The position numbers were made by a program, and so were the translations under genes. Positions 53,720-62,814 of a DNA stretch of 64,000 nucleotides are shown in pieces. How positions within the stretch are numbered: the first letter of the stretch is position 1; each line of letters begins with the position of its first letter. Location of the stretch: NCBI RefSeq assembly GCF_008064665.1, contig NZ_VRZA01000002.1, forward strand, positions 1 to 64,000. The letters run 5' to 3'. Origin of the DNA: Parahaliea maris (GTDB taxonomy: Bacteria > Pseudomonadota > Gammaproteobacteria > Pseudomonadales > Halieaceae). The notes under the pieces were generated by a model that worked only from the letters and a program-made list of their open reading frames with translations, did not search any database and had not been told where the DNA came from.

Positions 53720-53748
53720 TTAACGGGGCGGTGCCAATACAGTACAAT
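53720..53748 (+). promoter_or_regulatory. purL promoter
   Basis: TTAACG (53720-53725), a 17-base spacer and TACAAT (53743-53748) give a good sigma-70 match with a leader of about 35 bases to the purL start. No PurR-like operator was evident. Confidence 0.6.
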
Positions 53749-53788
53749 GGCGCCCTTTCCGAACCCCTCCATTGGAGCCGTCCCCAGC

Positions 53789-56700
53789 ATGTTGATCCTG
53801 CGTGGTGCCCCGGCCCTGTCCGCTTTCCGGCGTGACAAGCTGGCGGCCAGACTTTCTGCCATCCACCCCGAGCTGCAACTCCTGCACAGCGAGTACCTGC
53901 ATTTTGCCCACCTGGCGAGCCCCCTCGATGACGGGCGGGAGGCCATTCTCGGCAAACTGCTGGAGTACGGGCCGGTGGCGGACAAGGCTGAAGCCCCCCC
54001 GGCCGACGCGCAGTTGATTCTGGCGGTGCCGCGCCCCGGTACCATCTCGCCCTGGTCCAGCAAGGCCACTGACATCGCCCACAACTGCGGCCTGTCGGAA
54101 GTGCGCCGCCTGGAACGGGGTGTCGCTTACTACCTGGGTGTGCCGGCCGATCTGTCGGCGGAAGACCGCGAGGCGGTTGCCGCCCTGCTGCACGACCGCA
54201 TGACCGAGGCTGTGCTGGATGACCCCGAAGCCGCCCAGGCCCTGTTCCGGGAAGCGGAGCCGGCGCCGTTTGGCTCGGTGGACGTGCTGGCCGGTGGTCG
54301 CGAAGCGCTGGTTGCTGCCGACCGGGACCTGGGCCTGGCGCTGGCCGACGACGAGATCGATTACCTGGTGGACAGTTTTTCCGGACTCGGCCGCAACCCC
54401 TCGGACGTCGAGCTGATGATGTTTGCCCAGGCCAACTCGGAGCACTGCCGGCACAAGATCTTCAACGCCAGCTGGAGCATTGATGGTGAGGAGCAGGAGC
54501 ACTCCCTGTTCGCCATGATCCGCAACACCTACCGCTGCGGGGGCGAAAACGTCCTGTCGGCGTACTCCGACAACGCGGCCGTTGTCGTTGGCCACAAGGC
54601 GGGGCGTTTCTACCCCGATCCCGACAGCTGCCACTACCGCTTCAGCCAGGAAAACATCCACCTGCTGATGAAGGTGGAGACCCACAACCACCCCACAGCC
54701 ATTGCGCCCTTCCCGGGGGCCGGTACCGGCTCCGGTGGCGAGATTCGCGATGAGGGCGCCGTCGGGCGCGGCTCCAAGCCCAAGGTGGGCCTGACCGGAT
54801 TTTCCGTCTCCAACCTGAATATCCCCAACTACGGCCAGCCCTGGGAACAGCCCTACGGCAAGCCGGGCCGGATCGTGTCCGCGCTGGACATCATGATCGA
54901 GGGTCCGATTGGCGGCGCCGCCTTCAACAACGAGTTCGGTCGTCCCAATCTCTGCGGCTACTTCCGCAGCTATGAGTGCCGGGTGAACGGTCCGGATGGA
55001 GAGGAAGTCCGCGGTTACCACAAGCCCATCATGATCGCCGGCGGCTACGGCAATATCCGCGAGGACCACGTTGAAAAAGGCCAGTTCAAGGCCGGCGCCA
55101 AGCTGATTGTGCTGGGCGGCCCCGCCATGCTGATCGGCCTGGGCGGTGGTGCCGCGTCCTCCATGGCCAGCGGCGCCAGCGCCGAGGACCTGGACTTCGC
55201 CTCGGTGCAGCGCCAGAACCCGGAAATGGAACGCCGCTGCCAGGAGGTGATCGACCGCTGCTGGCAGTTGGGTGAGAACAACCCCATTGCGTTTATCCAC
55301 GACGTCGGTGCCGGCGGCCTGTCCAATGCCCTGCCGGAACTGGCCAAGGACGGCGGCTGCGGCGGCCGCTTCGAACTGCGTGCCGTACCCAACGACGAGC
55401 CGGGCATGTCTCCGGTGGAGATCTGGTGTAACGAATCCCAGGAGCGTTACGTGATGGCCGTCGAACCGGCCAACCTGGCGCGCTTCGAGGCCATCTGCGA
55501 GCGCGAGCGCTGTCCCTTTGCGGTGGTGGGGGAAGCCACCGAAGAACAGTTGCTGGAGCTGGGCGACAGCCACTTCGGTAACAAGCCGGTGGACCTGCCC
55601 ATGTCCATCCTGTTCGGCAAGCCACCGCGCATGCACCGGGAGGTTACCCGGCAGAGTGTGGAGCAGTCGTCCCTGTCGATCAGTGCCAGTGTCAGCGAGG
55701 CGACAGAACGGGTGCTGCAGTTGCCGGCGGTGGCCTCCAAGCACTTCCTGATCACCATCGGCGACCGCACCGTGACCGGTATGGTGTCCCGGGACCAGAT
55801 GGTGGGCCCCTGGCAGGTACCGGTGGCCGACTGCGCGGTAACCACCGTGGCCTACGACAGCGTGGCCGGTGAGGCCATGTCCATGGGAGAGCGCACCCCG
55901 CTGGCTCTGGTGAGTGGCCCGGCCTCCGGGCGCATGGCCATCGCCGAGGCCATCACCAACATCTGCGCCGCGCCGATCGCCGCCCTCAACGACATCAAGC
56001 TGTCCGCCAACTGGATGTGCGCCGCCGGGCACGGTCGCGAGGACGAGGTGCTCTACGACACGGTGCGCGCGGTAGGCATGGAGCTGTGCCCGGAACTCGG
56101 CATTACGATTCCGGTGGGCAAGGACTCCATGTCCATGCGCACCACCTGGAATGACAGCGGCGAAGACAAGTCGGTGACCGCGCCGATGTCCCTGATTATC
56201 TCCGCCTTTGCCCCGGTCACCGATGTGCGCAAGGTGGTGACCCCGGCCCTGCAGGTGCGCGACGACGCCACCCTGACACTGATCGACCTCGGCCGCGGCG
56301 CCAACCGCCTCGGCGGTTCCGCCCTGGCCCAGGTCTACGGCCAGCTGGGCGATACGGTGGCCGACCTGGACAGCGCCGCCGATCTCAAGGCCCTGTTCAC
56401 CCTGGTGCAGGAGCAACTTGCCGCCGACACCCTGCTGGCCTACCACGACCGCTCCGACGGCGGCTTGCTCGCAACCCTGCTGGAAATGGCCTTTGCCGGC
56501 CACTGCGGCCTGGATGTCGACCTCGACAGCCTGCCCGGAGACGACCTGGCCAAGCTGTTTGCCGAGGAAGCCGGTGCCGTACTGCAGGTGGCCGATGCTG
56601 ATCTGCCCGGTCTGCTCGACCGCGCTGCCGAACTGGGTCTGGGCGATTGCCTGTGGACACTGGGCCGGGCCGCGGAAGGCGAGGGCGTCATTCTGCGCGC

Positions 56701-57682
56701 CGGCGACGAGGTGTTGCTCGATGACAGCCGCGCCCGACTGCAGGCCCTGTGGAGCCGGACCAGTTACGAGATCCAGTCCCTACGGGACAACCCCGACTGT
56801 GCGCGGGAAGAATTCGAGCGCATCACCGCGGAAGATCCGGGGCTGTCCGCCCACCTCAGTTATGACCCGGCGGATGATGTTGCCGCGCCCTTTATCAACA
56901 CCGGTGCCCGGCCGGAAGTGGCGATCCTGCGGGAGCAGGGCGTAAACGGCCACGTGGAAATGGCTGCGGCTTTCCACCGGGCTGGCTTTGCACCGGTCGA
57001 CGTGCACATGAGCGACATCCTGTCCGGCCGCCGCGATCTCGCCGGCTTTAAGGGCCTGGTGGCCTGTGGCGGCTTCTCCTACGGCGACGTGCTCGGCGCC
57101 GGCGAGGGCTGGGCCAAGAGCGTCCTGTTCAACCCCGCGGTGCGGGAGGAATTCAGCCGCTTCTTCCAGCGTGACGACAGCTTTACCCTGGGTGTCTGTA
57201 ACGGTTGCCAGATGGTTTCCACCCTGAAGGAGCTGATCCCGGGCGCGGGCCACTGGCCGCGCTTTGTGCGCAACCGTTCCGAGCAGTTCGAGGCGCGCTA
57301 CGCCCTGGTTCGGGTCGAGGAGTCACCTTCGGTGCTCCTGTCCGGCATGGCGGGCTCACACCTGCCCATTGCGGTTGCCCACGGCGAGGGCCGCGTCGAG
57401 TTTGCCGACGCCGCTGCCCAGCAGGCCTGCGACGCCAGCGGCACGGTGGCCATGCGTTACCTGGAGAATGACCTTTCCATTGCCGAGCGTTACCCGGCCA
57501 ACCCCAACGGCTCACCGCTGGGTATCACCGGCCTCACCAGCGAGGACGGTCGCGCCACTATCATGATGCCGCACCCGGAGCGGGTATTCCGCAGTGTTCA
57601 GTGCTCCTGGGCACCCGCTGAATGGGGTGAAGATGCCGGCTGGTTGCGCCTGTTCCGCAATGCGCGGGCCTGGTTGGGTTGA
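53789..57682 (+). CDS. purL: Phosphoribosylformylglycinamidine synthase, single-chain form
   Basis: This 1297-residue enzyme (E. coli 1295) makes FGAM from FGAR, glutamine and ATP in purine synthesis. It has an N-terminal PurS-like domain, a linker helix ([37 protein letters not shown]), two AIRS-type domains with [15 protein letters not shown] and GKDSM, and a C-terminal class I glutamine amidotransferase domain (about 1035-1297) with [12 protein letters not shown], nucleophile Cys in LGVCNGCQM, and His/Glu in PHPERVFR. The start [14 protein letters not shown] matches the family; the frame is open to 53747, but those residues overlap the promoter. It stands between mltF (divergent) and secD. 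Confidence 0.98.
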   Translation: MLILRGAPALSAFRRDKLAARLSAIHPELQLLHSEYLHFAHLASPLDDGREAILGKLLEYGPVADKAEAPPADAQLILAVPRPGTISPWSSKATDIAHNCGLSEVRRLERGVAYYLGVPADLSAEDREAVAALLHDRMTEAVLDDPEAAQALFREAEPAPFGSVDVLAGGREALVAADRDLGLALADDEIDYLVDSFSGLGRNPSDVELMMFAQANSEHCRHKIFNASWSIDGEEQEHSLFAMIRNTYRCGGENVLSAYSDNAAVVVGHKAGRFYPDPDSCHYRFSQENIHLLMKVETHNHPTAIAPFPGAGTGSGGEIRDEGAVGRGSKPKVGLTGFSVSNLNIPNYGQPWEQPYGKPGRIVSALDIMIEGPIGGAAFNNEFGRPNLCGYFRSYECRVNGPDGEEVRGYHKPIMIAGGYGNIREDHVEKGQFKAGAKLIVLGGPAMLIGLGGGAASSMASGASAEDLDFASVQRQNPEMERRCQEVIDRCWQLGENNPIAFIHDVGAGGLSNALPELAKDGGCGGRFELRAVPNDEPGMSPVEIWCNESQERYVMAVEPANLARFEAICERERCPFAVVGEATEEQLLELGDSHFGNKPVDLPMSILFGKPPRMHREVTRQSVEQSSLSISASVSEATERVLQLPAVASKHFLITIGDRTVTGMVSRDQMVGPWQVPVADCAVTTVAYDSVAGEAMSMGERTPLALVSGPASGRMAIAEAITNICAAPIAALNDIKLSANWMCAAGHGREDEVLYDTVRAVGMELCPELGITIPVGKDSMSMRTTWNDSGEDKSVTAPMSLIISAFAPVTDVRKVVTPALQVRDDATLTLIDLGRGANRLGGSALAQVYGQLGDTVADLDSAADLKALFTLVQEQLAADTLLAYHDRSDGGLLATLLEMAFAGHCGLDVDLDSLPGDDLAKLFAEEAGAVLQVADADLPGLLDRAAELGLGDCLWTLGRAAEGEGVILRAGDEVLLDDSRARLQALWSRTSYEIQSLRDNPDCAREEFERITAEDPGLSAHLSYDPADDVAAPFINTGARPEVAILREQGVNGHVEMAAAFHRAGFAPVDVHMSDILSGRRDLAGFKGLVACGGFSYGDVLGAGEGWAKSVLFNPAVREEFSRFFQRDDSFTLGVCNGCQMVSTLKELIPGAGHWPRFVRNRSEQFEARYALVRVEESPSVLLSGMAGSHLPIAVAHGEGRVEFADAAAQQACDASGTVAMRYLENDLSIAERYPANPNGSPLGITGLTSEDGRATIMMPHPERVFRSVQCSWAPAEWGEDAGWLRLFRNARAWLG

Positions 57683-57691
57683 AAGCTGGCC

Positions 57692-57758
57692 TTGTCGCCC
57701 CTACCTCCATCCCTATAATGGCCCGTTTATCGTCGCGGGGGCTCCTTGAGCCCCCGCG
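57692..57758 (+). promoter_or_regulatory. secDF promoter followed at once by a perfect GC-rich hairpin
   Basis: TTGTCG (57692-57697), a 16-base spacer and TATAAT (57714-57719, exact consensus) predict a start near 57726. An 11-bp perfect stem with a 3-base loop (57734-57744 / 57748-57758) begins a few bases later in the leader. There is no T tract, so it may be a 5'-end stabiliser of the secDF message, or a poor terminator for purL. Confidence 0.6.
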
Positions 57759-57783
57759 TCCTGTTAACTGACAGAGCATAACT

Positions 57784-59667
57784 ATGTTAAACAAGTACCC
57801 GCTGTGGAAGTACCTGATCGTGGTCTTCGTACTCGCGATCGGGCTGTTCTACGCAGCGCCCAACCTCTACGCGCCGGACCCGGCGCTCCAGATTACCGGT
57901 GAGAGCAGCGCCCAGGTCATCGACGACGCGATTCTCAAGCGCGCCACCGATGCCCTGGAGGAAGCCGGCATCGCTCACTTTGGCGAAACCATCGACCCGG
58001 ACGGCCGCAACGCCCTGGTGCGCCTGCGCGACAGCGAGCAGCAGCTCACCGCCCAGGCCCGGGTCCATCGCGCCCTCGGCGACGGCTTCATTGTCGCCCT
58101 GAACCTGGCCGAGACCACCCCGGACTGGCTGTCCGGCCTGGGTGGCCAGCCCATGAAGCTGGGCCTGGACCTGTCCGGCGGGGTGCACTTCAAGCTGGAA
58201 GTGGATATCGATGCCGCCACCGAGCGCCGCCAGGAGTACTACCTCAACGCCGTCAAGCGCGCCCTGCGGGAAGACCGGGTGCGCGGCTTTGTCAGCCTGG
58301 ATGAGCAGGGCAACGTGGTCAGCCAGTTCCGCACCGAGCAACTGCGCGAGCAGGCCCGGGCCATCATCGCCGAAAATCACCCCGAGCTTTACCTTGACCG
58401 GGTCGAGGAAGCTGACACCTTCCGCATCGTCGCCAGCATGACCGAGCAGACCCTGCGGGAAATTGCCGAGTACGCGGTAAGCCAGAACCTCACCACCATT
58501 CGCAACCGGGTCAACGAACTGGGTGTGTCCGAGCCGCTGGTCCAGCGCCAGGGCAAAAACCGCATCGTGGTGGAGCTGCCGGGTATTCAGGACACCGCCG
58601 AGGCCAAGCGGATTCTCGGCAAGGTGGCCAACCTGGAGTTTCGCCTGGTGGCCAACATGGACGCCCCGGCCGCCGACAAGCAACAGTTTGACTACCGCAG
58701 CGCCGACCGTGCCGGCATGAGCGAGTGGCTGGAGCGCGACGTGATCATCACCGGTGAGCACGTGTCCAACGCCGCTGCCAGCTTCGACCAGAACGGCCGC
58801 CCCAATGTGCAGATCAGCCTCGACAGCGAGGGCGGCAGCCTGATGTCCCGGGCCACCCGCCACAACGTCAAGCGCCGCATGGGCGTGCTGTTTATCGAGC
58901 GCAAGTACCGCACCCGCTACGAAATGAACGAGGCGGGCGAGGAAGTCGCCATTCAGATTCCCTACGACGAGAAAAAACTGCTGACCGCCCCGGTCATCCA
59001 GTCGGCGCTGGGCGCCCAGTTCCAGATCACCGGCCTGGACAGCCCGCTGGAGTCCTCCGAGCTGGCATTGATGCTGCGCGCCGGCGCCCTGGCGGCGCCC
59101 ATCAGCTTCGTCGAGGAGCGCACCATCGGCCCGTCCCTCGGGGCGGAGAATATCCGCCTGGGGGTCAAGTCCGTGCAGTACGGCCTCGCCCTGGTGGTGC
59201 TGTTCATGGTGGTCTACTACCGGGTGTTTGGTGTGTTCGCGGTGGTTGCCCTGAGCTTCAACCTGGTGATGCTGGTGGCCATGATGTCCATTCTGGGAGC
59301 CACCCTGACCCTGCCGGGTATCGCCGGTATCGTGTTGACGGTGGGTATGGCGGTGGACGCCAACGTGCTGATCTTCTCGCGAATACGGGAGGAGCTGAAC
59401 GGCGGGCGATCGCCGCAGATGGCCATCCACGCCGGTTATGACGCGGCCCTCTCCACCATTCTCGACGCCAACATCACCACCCTGATTGTGGCCGTGATCC
59501 TGTACGCGGTGGGCACCGGGCCGGTGAAAGGCTTCGCCGTGACCCTGAGCGTGGGTATCCTCACCTCCATGTTCACCGCCATCATCGTCACCCGTGCCAT
59601 GGTCAACCTGACCTATGGCGGCCGCAAGTTGAAATCCCTGCCGATCGGGGGAGTGAATAAAGCATGA
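57784..59667 (+). CDS. secD: Protein translocase subunit SecD
   Basis: This 627-residue inner-membrane protein (E. coli 615) helps SecYEG export proteins by using the proton gradient on the periplasmic side. It has one N-terminal helix (LWKYLIVVFVLAIGLFYAAPNLYA), a large periplasmic P1 domain (LGLDLSGGVHFKLEVD; RNRVNELGVSEPLVQRQGKNRIVVELPG) and five C-terminal helices with the conserved LPGIAGIVLTVGMAVDANVLIFSRIREEL of the proton path. Its stop overlaps the secF start by 4 bases (ATGA). The upstream neighbour is purL rather than the usual tgt-yajC. Confidence 0.98.
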   Translation: MLNKYPLWKYLIVVFVLAIGLFYAAPNLYAPDPALQITGESSAQVIDDAILKRATDALEEAGIAHFGETIDPDGRNALVRLRDSEQQLTAQARVHRALGDGFIVALNLAETTPDWLSGLGGQPMKLGLDLSGGVHFKLEVDIDAATERRQEYYLNAVKRALREDRVRGFVSLDEQGNVVSQFRTEQLREQARAIIAENHPELYLDRVEEADTFRIVASMTEQTLREIAEYAVSQNLTTIRNRVNELGVSEPLVQRQGKNRIVVELPGIQDTAEAKRILGKVANLEFRLVANMDAPAADKQQFDYRSADRAGMSEWLERDVIITGEHVSNAAASFDQNGRPNVQISLDSEGGSLMSRATRHNVKRRMGVLFIERKYRTRYEMNEAGEEVAIQIPYDEKKLLTAPVIQSALGAQFQITGLDSPLESSELALMLRAGALAAPISFVEERTIGPSLGAENIRLGVKSVQYGLALVVLFMVVYYRVFGVFAVVALSFNLVMLVAMMSILGATLTLPGIAGIVLTVGMAVDANVLIFSRIREELNGGRSPQMAIHAGYDAALSTILDANITTLIVAVILYAVGTGPVKGFAVTLSVGILTSMFTAIIVTRAMVNLTYGGRKLKSLPIGGVNKA

Positions 59668-60578
59668 AGATCATCAATTTCATGGGCCAGCGCAAGCTGG
59701 CCGTCGTGTTCTCCACCGTCCTGCTGATTGCGGCCATCGCCTCGCTGGCTACCCGCCAGCTCAACTGGGGCCTGGACTTTACCGGCGGTACCCTGGTGGA
59801 GGTCTACTACAGCGACAGCGCCAACTTGAACACCATCCGCGACACCCTGGGCCAGGGTGGTTACGAAGGCGCTGCGGTGATGAGTTTCGGCACCGAGCAG
59901 GACGTGCTGATCCGCCTGCCCCAGGGCCATTCCGACAAGGAGGGCTCGGCGCTGGTGAGCCTGTTACAGGACAATTACGACGGTAATGTGGAGTTGCGCC
60001 GTATCGAGTTTGTCGGGCCCCAGGTGGGTGATGAACTGCGCGAGCAGGGCGGCCTGGCCATGCTGCTGGCACTGGGCCTTGTGATGCTCTACATCGCCTT
60101 CCGTTTCCAGTTCAAGTTTGCGGTGGGTGCGGTAGTGGCCCTGATCCACGACGTGATCATCACCCTGGGCTTCTTCTCGATCACCGGGATGGAGTTCGAC
60201 CTGACGGTGCTGGCGGCACTGCTGGCGGTGATCGGTTACTCCCTGAACGACACCATCGTGGTGTCGGACCGGATTCGGGAGAATTTCCGCAAGCTGCGCC
60301 GTTCTGACCCGATCGAGGTGATCAATATCTCCCTGACGGAGACGCTGGGGCGTACGTTGGTAACCTCGTTGACGACCTTGCTGGTGCTGCTGGCGCTGGC
60401 CCTGTTCGGCGGTGAGATGATCAACGCCTTTGCGATCGCGCTGATTGTGGGTGTGGGTATTGGTACTTACTCTTCTATCTATGTGGCGGCGAATACACTG
60501 ATCATGATGGGGGTGAGCAAGGAAGACCTGATTATTCCGGTGAAGGAAGGGGCGGATCAGGAGGATCTGACGCCCTGA
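59664..60578 (+). CDS. secF: Protein translocase subunit SecF
   Basis: This 304-residue partner of SecD (E. coli 323) has six helices. Signatures are LNWGLDFTGGTLVEVYY, FVGPQVGDELREQGGLAMLLALGLVMLYIAFRF, and TGMEFDLTVLAALLAVIGYSLNDTIVVSDRIRENFRK. Translation is coupled to secD by the ATGA overlap. A terminator at 60601 ends the operon. Confidence 0.98.
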   Translation: MKIINFMGQRKLAVVFSTVLLIAAIASLATRQLNWGLDFTGGTLVEVYYSDSANLNTIRDTLGQGGYEGAAVMSFGTEQDVLIRLPQGHSDKEGSALVSLLQDNYDGNVELRRIEFVGPQVGDELREQGGLAMLLALGLVMLYIAFRFQFKFAVGAVVALIHDVIITLGFFSITGMEFDLTVLAALLAVIGYSLNDTIVVSDRIRENFRKLRRSDPIEVINISLTETLGRTLVTSLTTLLVLLALALFGGEMINAFAIALIVGVGIGTYSSIYVAANTLIMMGVSKEDLIIPVKEGADQEDLTP

Positions 60579-60600
60579 GGCTCTTACACCTGAGACCAAG

Positions 60601-60625
60601 AAAGCGCCTTCGTGGCGCTTTTTTT
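60601..60625 (+). terminator. Rho-independent terminator of secDF
   Basis: AAAGCGCC (60601-60608) pairs with GGCGCTTT (60614-60621) around a TTCGT loop and runs into seven T residues (60619-60625). Confidence 0.95.
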
Positions 60626-60662
60626 GTGTTTGGCTTATCCCGGACTGCGGCACCTCGAATCC

Positions 60663-60776
60663 GCGAGCACGGTACCCGGAGCCTTTCCGGGACACGCTGT
60701 GAATACGTCCCTGTACGCTTCTATTCGGCATCCATGCCTCATAGAGTCCCGGAAAGGCTCCGGGTACCGTGCTCGC
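60663..60776. repeat. Long palindromic intergenic element, copy A
   Basis: Exact 31-bp inverted arms (60663-60693 and 60746-60776) enclose 52 bases. The interior contains ACGTCC (60715-60720) and a small palindrome GGCAT-CC-ATGCC (60727-60738). As RNA or single-stranded DNA it would form a cruciform-like stem with an inner hairpin. It resembles the interspersed palindromic repeats of marine gammaproteobacteria. Confidence 0.8.
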
Positions 60777-60850
60777 TCCCTCACAGATTCCCCTTACTCA
60801 TTACTTCTGATCAGGCTGACCGGAATCTCGCTCGGAACGAGGGTGTGAAC

Positions 60851-60950
60851 TGGGGGTGTGCTTCCCCGGACCTTCAGCGGCCATGGATGGCCGCTGAGGA
60901 GCGCGACATGGACGTCATGCTTTTAGCGTGTCCGGGGAAGCACACCCCCA
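60851..60950. repeat. Long palindromic intergenic element, copy B (inverted relative to A)
   Basis: Exact 21-bp inverted arms (60851-60871 and 60930-60950) enclose 58 bases with an inner 11-2-11 palindrome (60874-60884 / 60887-60897). On the minus strand its interior has ACGTCC (60915-60910), then TGT and GCT, then ATCCAT (60888-60883), the same order as copy A on the plus strand. The arms differ from copy A. Confidence 0.78.
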
Positions 60951-61055
60951 GGTCGCACCCGGCCTACGGAGTCCTTACTCTGACGGTGTTTGGGCTCCGG
61001 CTACCGTGCACGGGGTCAAGGTGCCACAGATCAGACGCCCGGTTCCGTCCACGCA

Positions 61056-61081
61056 CAAAAAAAGCGCCAGAAGGCGCTTTT
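61056..61081 (-). terminator. Rho-independent terminator of suhB
   Basis: AAAGCGCC (61061-61068) pairs with GGCGCTTT (61073-61080) around AGAA. On the minus strand the stem runs into a T tract (61063-61056). The stem is nearly the same as that of the secDF terminator. Confidence 0.92.
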
Positions 61082-61102
61082 CGTTAGCGATTGAGCGTCA
61101 GG

Positions 61103-61897
61103 TCAACCCAGCAGCGGCTTGGTCACCTGCAGCACCGCCTTGAAGCACTTCGGATTACCGCAGACCACATCGCCATTCTCCAGGTGCTTGTCCGCACCGT
61201 TGAAGTCAGAGATCAGGCCGCCCGCCTCACGCACCAGTAGCGCGCCGGCGGCGATATCCCAGATCGCCAGGCCCTTCTCCCAGAACGCATCCAGGCGGCC
61301 GGCCGCCACATAGGCCAGGTCCAGAGAGGCCGCGCCCGCACGGCGGATGCCCGCGCACTGGCCCGCCAGTACCTCGATCGACTTGCTGTAGGGGCCCAGA
61401 ACATCGTCGCAGTGATTGCGGAAGGGAATACCCGTGCCCAGCAGAGCGCCTTCCAGCGAGGGGCGTGAGCTGACCCGGATGCGACGGCCGTTGAGGGCGG
61501 CGCCGCGGCCGCGGGAGGCGGTGAATTCTTCCCGGCGCACCGGGTCCACGATCACCGCGTGCTCCACCTTGCCCTTGTACAGGCAGGCGATGGACACCGC
61601 GTAGTGGGGGATGCCGCGGAGGAAATTGGTGGTGCCGTCCAGCGGGTCGATGACCCAGCGGTAGTCGGCGTCTTCGTCGCCCTGCAGGCCACCTTCCTCG
61701 CCGAGGATGGCGTGGTCGGGGTAGGCCTTCTTGAGCTGGTAGGCAATCTCGTTCTCGGCGGCGCGGTCCACCTCGGAAACGAAGTCATTACGGCCCTTGG
61801 TCGTAACTTCGATGCGATCGAGATCGTCAGAGGCGCGCACGATCTGTTCGCCGGCCTTGCGGGCGGCACGCAGCGCGATGTTGACCATCGGTTCCAT
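61103..61897 (-). CDS. suhB: Inositol-1-monophosphatase family protein SuhB
   Basis: This 264-residue Mg2+-dependent phosphatase (E. coli SuhB 267) has metal ligands Glu67 (GEEGG) and Asp84/Asp87 (WVIDPLDGTTNF), plus a late Asp in WDIAAGALLVREAGG. In E. coli SuhB also binds RNA polymerase/NusA and supports rRNA antitermination; whether that holds here is inferred from orthology. The gene is divergent from trmJ, the standard arrangement in gammaproteobacteria. Confidence 0.96.
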   Translation of the reverse strand: MEPMVNIALRAARKAGEQIVRASDDLDRIEVTTKGRNDFVSEVDRAAENEIAYQLKKAYPDHAILGEEGGLQGDEDADYRWVIDPLDGTTNFLRGIPHYAVSIACLYKGKVEHAVIVDPVRREEFTASRGRGAALNGRRIRVSSRPSLEGALLGTGIPFRNHCDDVLGPYSKSIEVLAGQCAGIRRAGAASLDLAYVAAGRLDAFWEKGLAIWDIAAGALLVREAGGLISDFNGADKHLENGDVVCGNPKCFKAVLQVTKPLLG

Positions 61898-61932
61898 AAT
61901 CTGTCTTTCCGGGTGAGTTTTGTGGGCGGCGG

Positions 61933-61941
61933 ATTATAGCA
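61933..61941 (-). promoter_or_regulatory. suhB extended -10 promoter
   Basis: On the minus strand TGCTATAAT (61941-61933) is an exact extended -10 element, about 35 bases upstream of the suhB ATG. No -35 hexamer is apparent. Confidence 0.65.
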
Positions 61942-61971
61942 GCGAACCGGTCCCTGATTACAGGGTAAATC

Positions 61972-61980
61972 TGCTACACT
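61972..61980 (+). promoter_or_regulatory. trmJ extended -10 promoter
   Basis: TGCTACACT (61972-61980) is an extended -10 element about 42 bases upstream of the trmJ ATG, divergent from the suhB promoter and only 30 bases from it, so the two could compete for RNA polymerase. Confidence 0.55.
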
Positions 61981-62021
61981 GGCGCGCCTTTGAATCGCGC
62001 CTCCGGGCCCCCGAAATCGGC

Positions 62022-62789
62022 ATGAATCTCGAGAATATCCGCATCGTACTGGTCAACACATCCCACCCGGGCAATATCGGCGGGGTGGCCCGCGCCATGA
62101 AGAACATGGGTCTGACGCGCCTGTACCTGGTGGAGCCGCGCCAGTACCCGGACGAGCGAGCCACCTGGCGCGCTACCTCAGCCACCGATGTGCTGGACAA
62201 CGCGGTGATCACCTCGACCCTCGAGGAGGCCATTGGCGACTGCCAGTTCGTGGTGGGCACCAGTGCCCGTAGCCGCCGTATTCCCTGGCCCCTGCTGGAT
62301 CCGAGGGCCTGTGCCGGGCGCATGGCGGAAGTGTCCGACCGGGAGCAGGTAGCGGTGTTGTTCGGGCGTGAGGACCGGGGCCTGACCAACGACGAGCTCA
62401 AGGTCTGCAACCTGCACCTGAATATTCCCACCTCCGAGGAATACAGCTCCCTCAACCTCGCCATGGCGGTGCAGATTGTGTGCTACGAGCTGCGCATGCT
62501 GCTGGACGCGGAGAAACTGCCCGCCACTGAAGACGATCAGTGGGATACGCCTTTCGCCACCCGCGAGAATATGGAGCGCTTCTATACCCACCTGGAGGAG
62601 ACCCTGGTGGACATCGGCTTTCTCGACCCCGCCGCGCCGCGCCAGCTGATGGCCCGCCTGCGCCGGCTCTACAGCCGGGTGCGGCTGGACGAGATGGAGC
62701 TGAATATTCTCCGCGGCATGCTCACTGAAACCCAGAAATTCCTGCCGCGGGACGAGGCCGGCAAGGTCATCGACCCGCAGGCGAAGTAG
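62022..62789 (+). CDS. trmJ: tRNA (cytidine/uridine-2'-O-)-methyltransferase TrmJ
   Basis: This 255-residue SPOUT methyltransferase (E. coli 246) methylates the 2'-OH of residue 32 in several tRNAs. Motifs are [23 protein letters not shown], the knot segment [15 protein letters not shown] and [24 protein letters not shown]. The C-terminal helical part ends in [27 protein letters not shown] 62022 gives the exact family start; the frame is open upstream, but that part is the promoter region. iscS follows 25 bases later. Confidence 0.97.
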   Translation: MNLENIRIVLVNTSHPGNIGGVARAMKNMGLTRLYLVEPRQYPDERATWRATSATDVLDNAVITSTLEEAIGDCQFVVGTSARSRRIPWPLLDPRACAGRMAEVSDREQVAVLFGREDRGLTNDELKVCNLHLNIPTSEEYSSLNLAMAVQIVCYELRMLLDAEKLPATEDDQWDTPFATRENMERFYTHLEETLVDIGFLDPAAPRQLMARLRRLYSRVRLDEMELNILRGMLTETQKFLPRDEAGKVIDPQAK

Positions 62790-62814
62790 GGGCCCGGCGC
62801 CCCGGAGACCGGCT

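Larger units (their letters stand above)
60626..61060. other. Non-coding region holding two palindromic repeat elements
   Basis: There is no gene in these roughly 435 bases between the secF and suhB terminators. They carry the two long inverted-repeat elements at 60663-60776 and 60851-60950; the rest shows no further structure that I can name. Short open frames on the plus strand here are artefacts of the repeats. Confidence 0.7.

Noticed and set aside
53720-56503. 927-residue minus-strand open frame opposite purL
   Set aside because: purL on the plus strand is full length with all motifs. The antisense product is His/Gln/Gly-rich and resembles nothing known.
57787-59430. 547-residue minus-strand open frame opposite secD
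   Set aside because: It is a shadow of secD in GC-rich DNA and has no independent support.
60612-61143. Short plus-strand open frames between secF and suhB
   Set aside because: They cross the palindromic elements and the suhB terminator. The reading frames come from the repeats.
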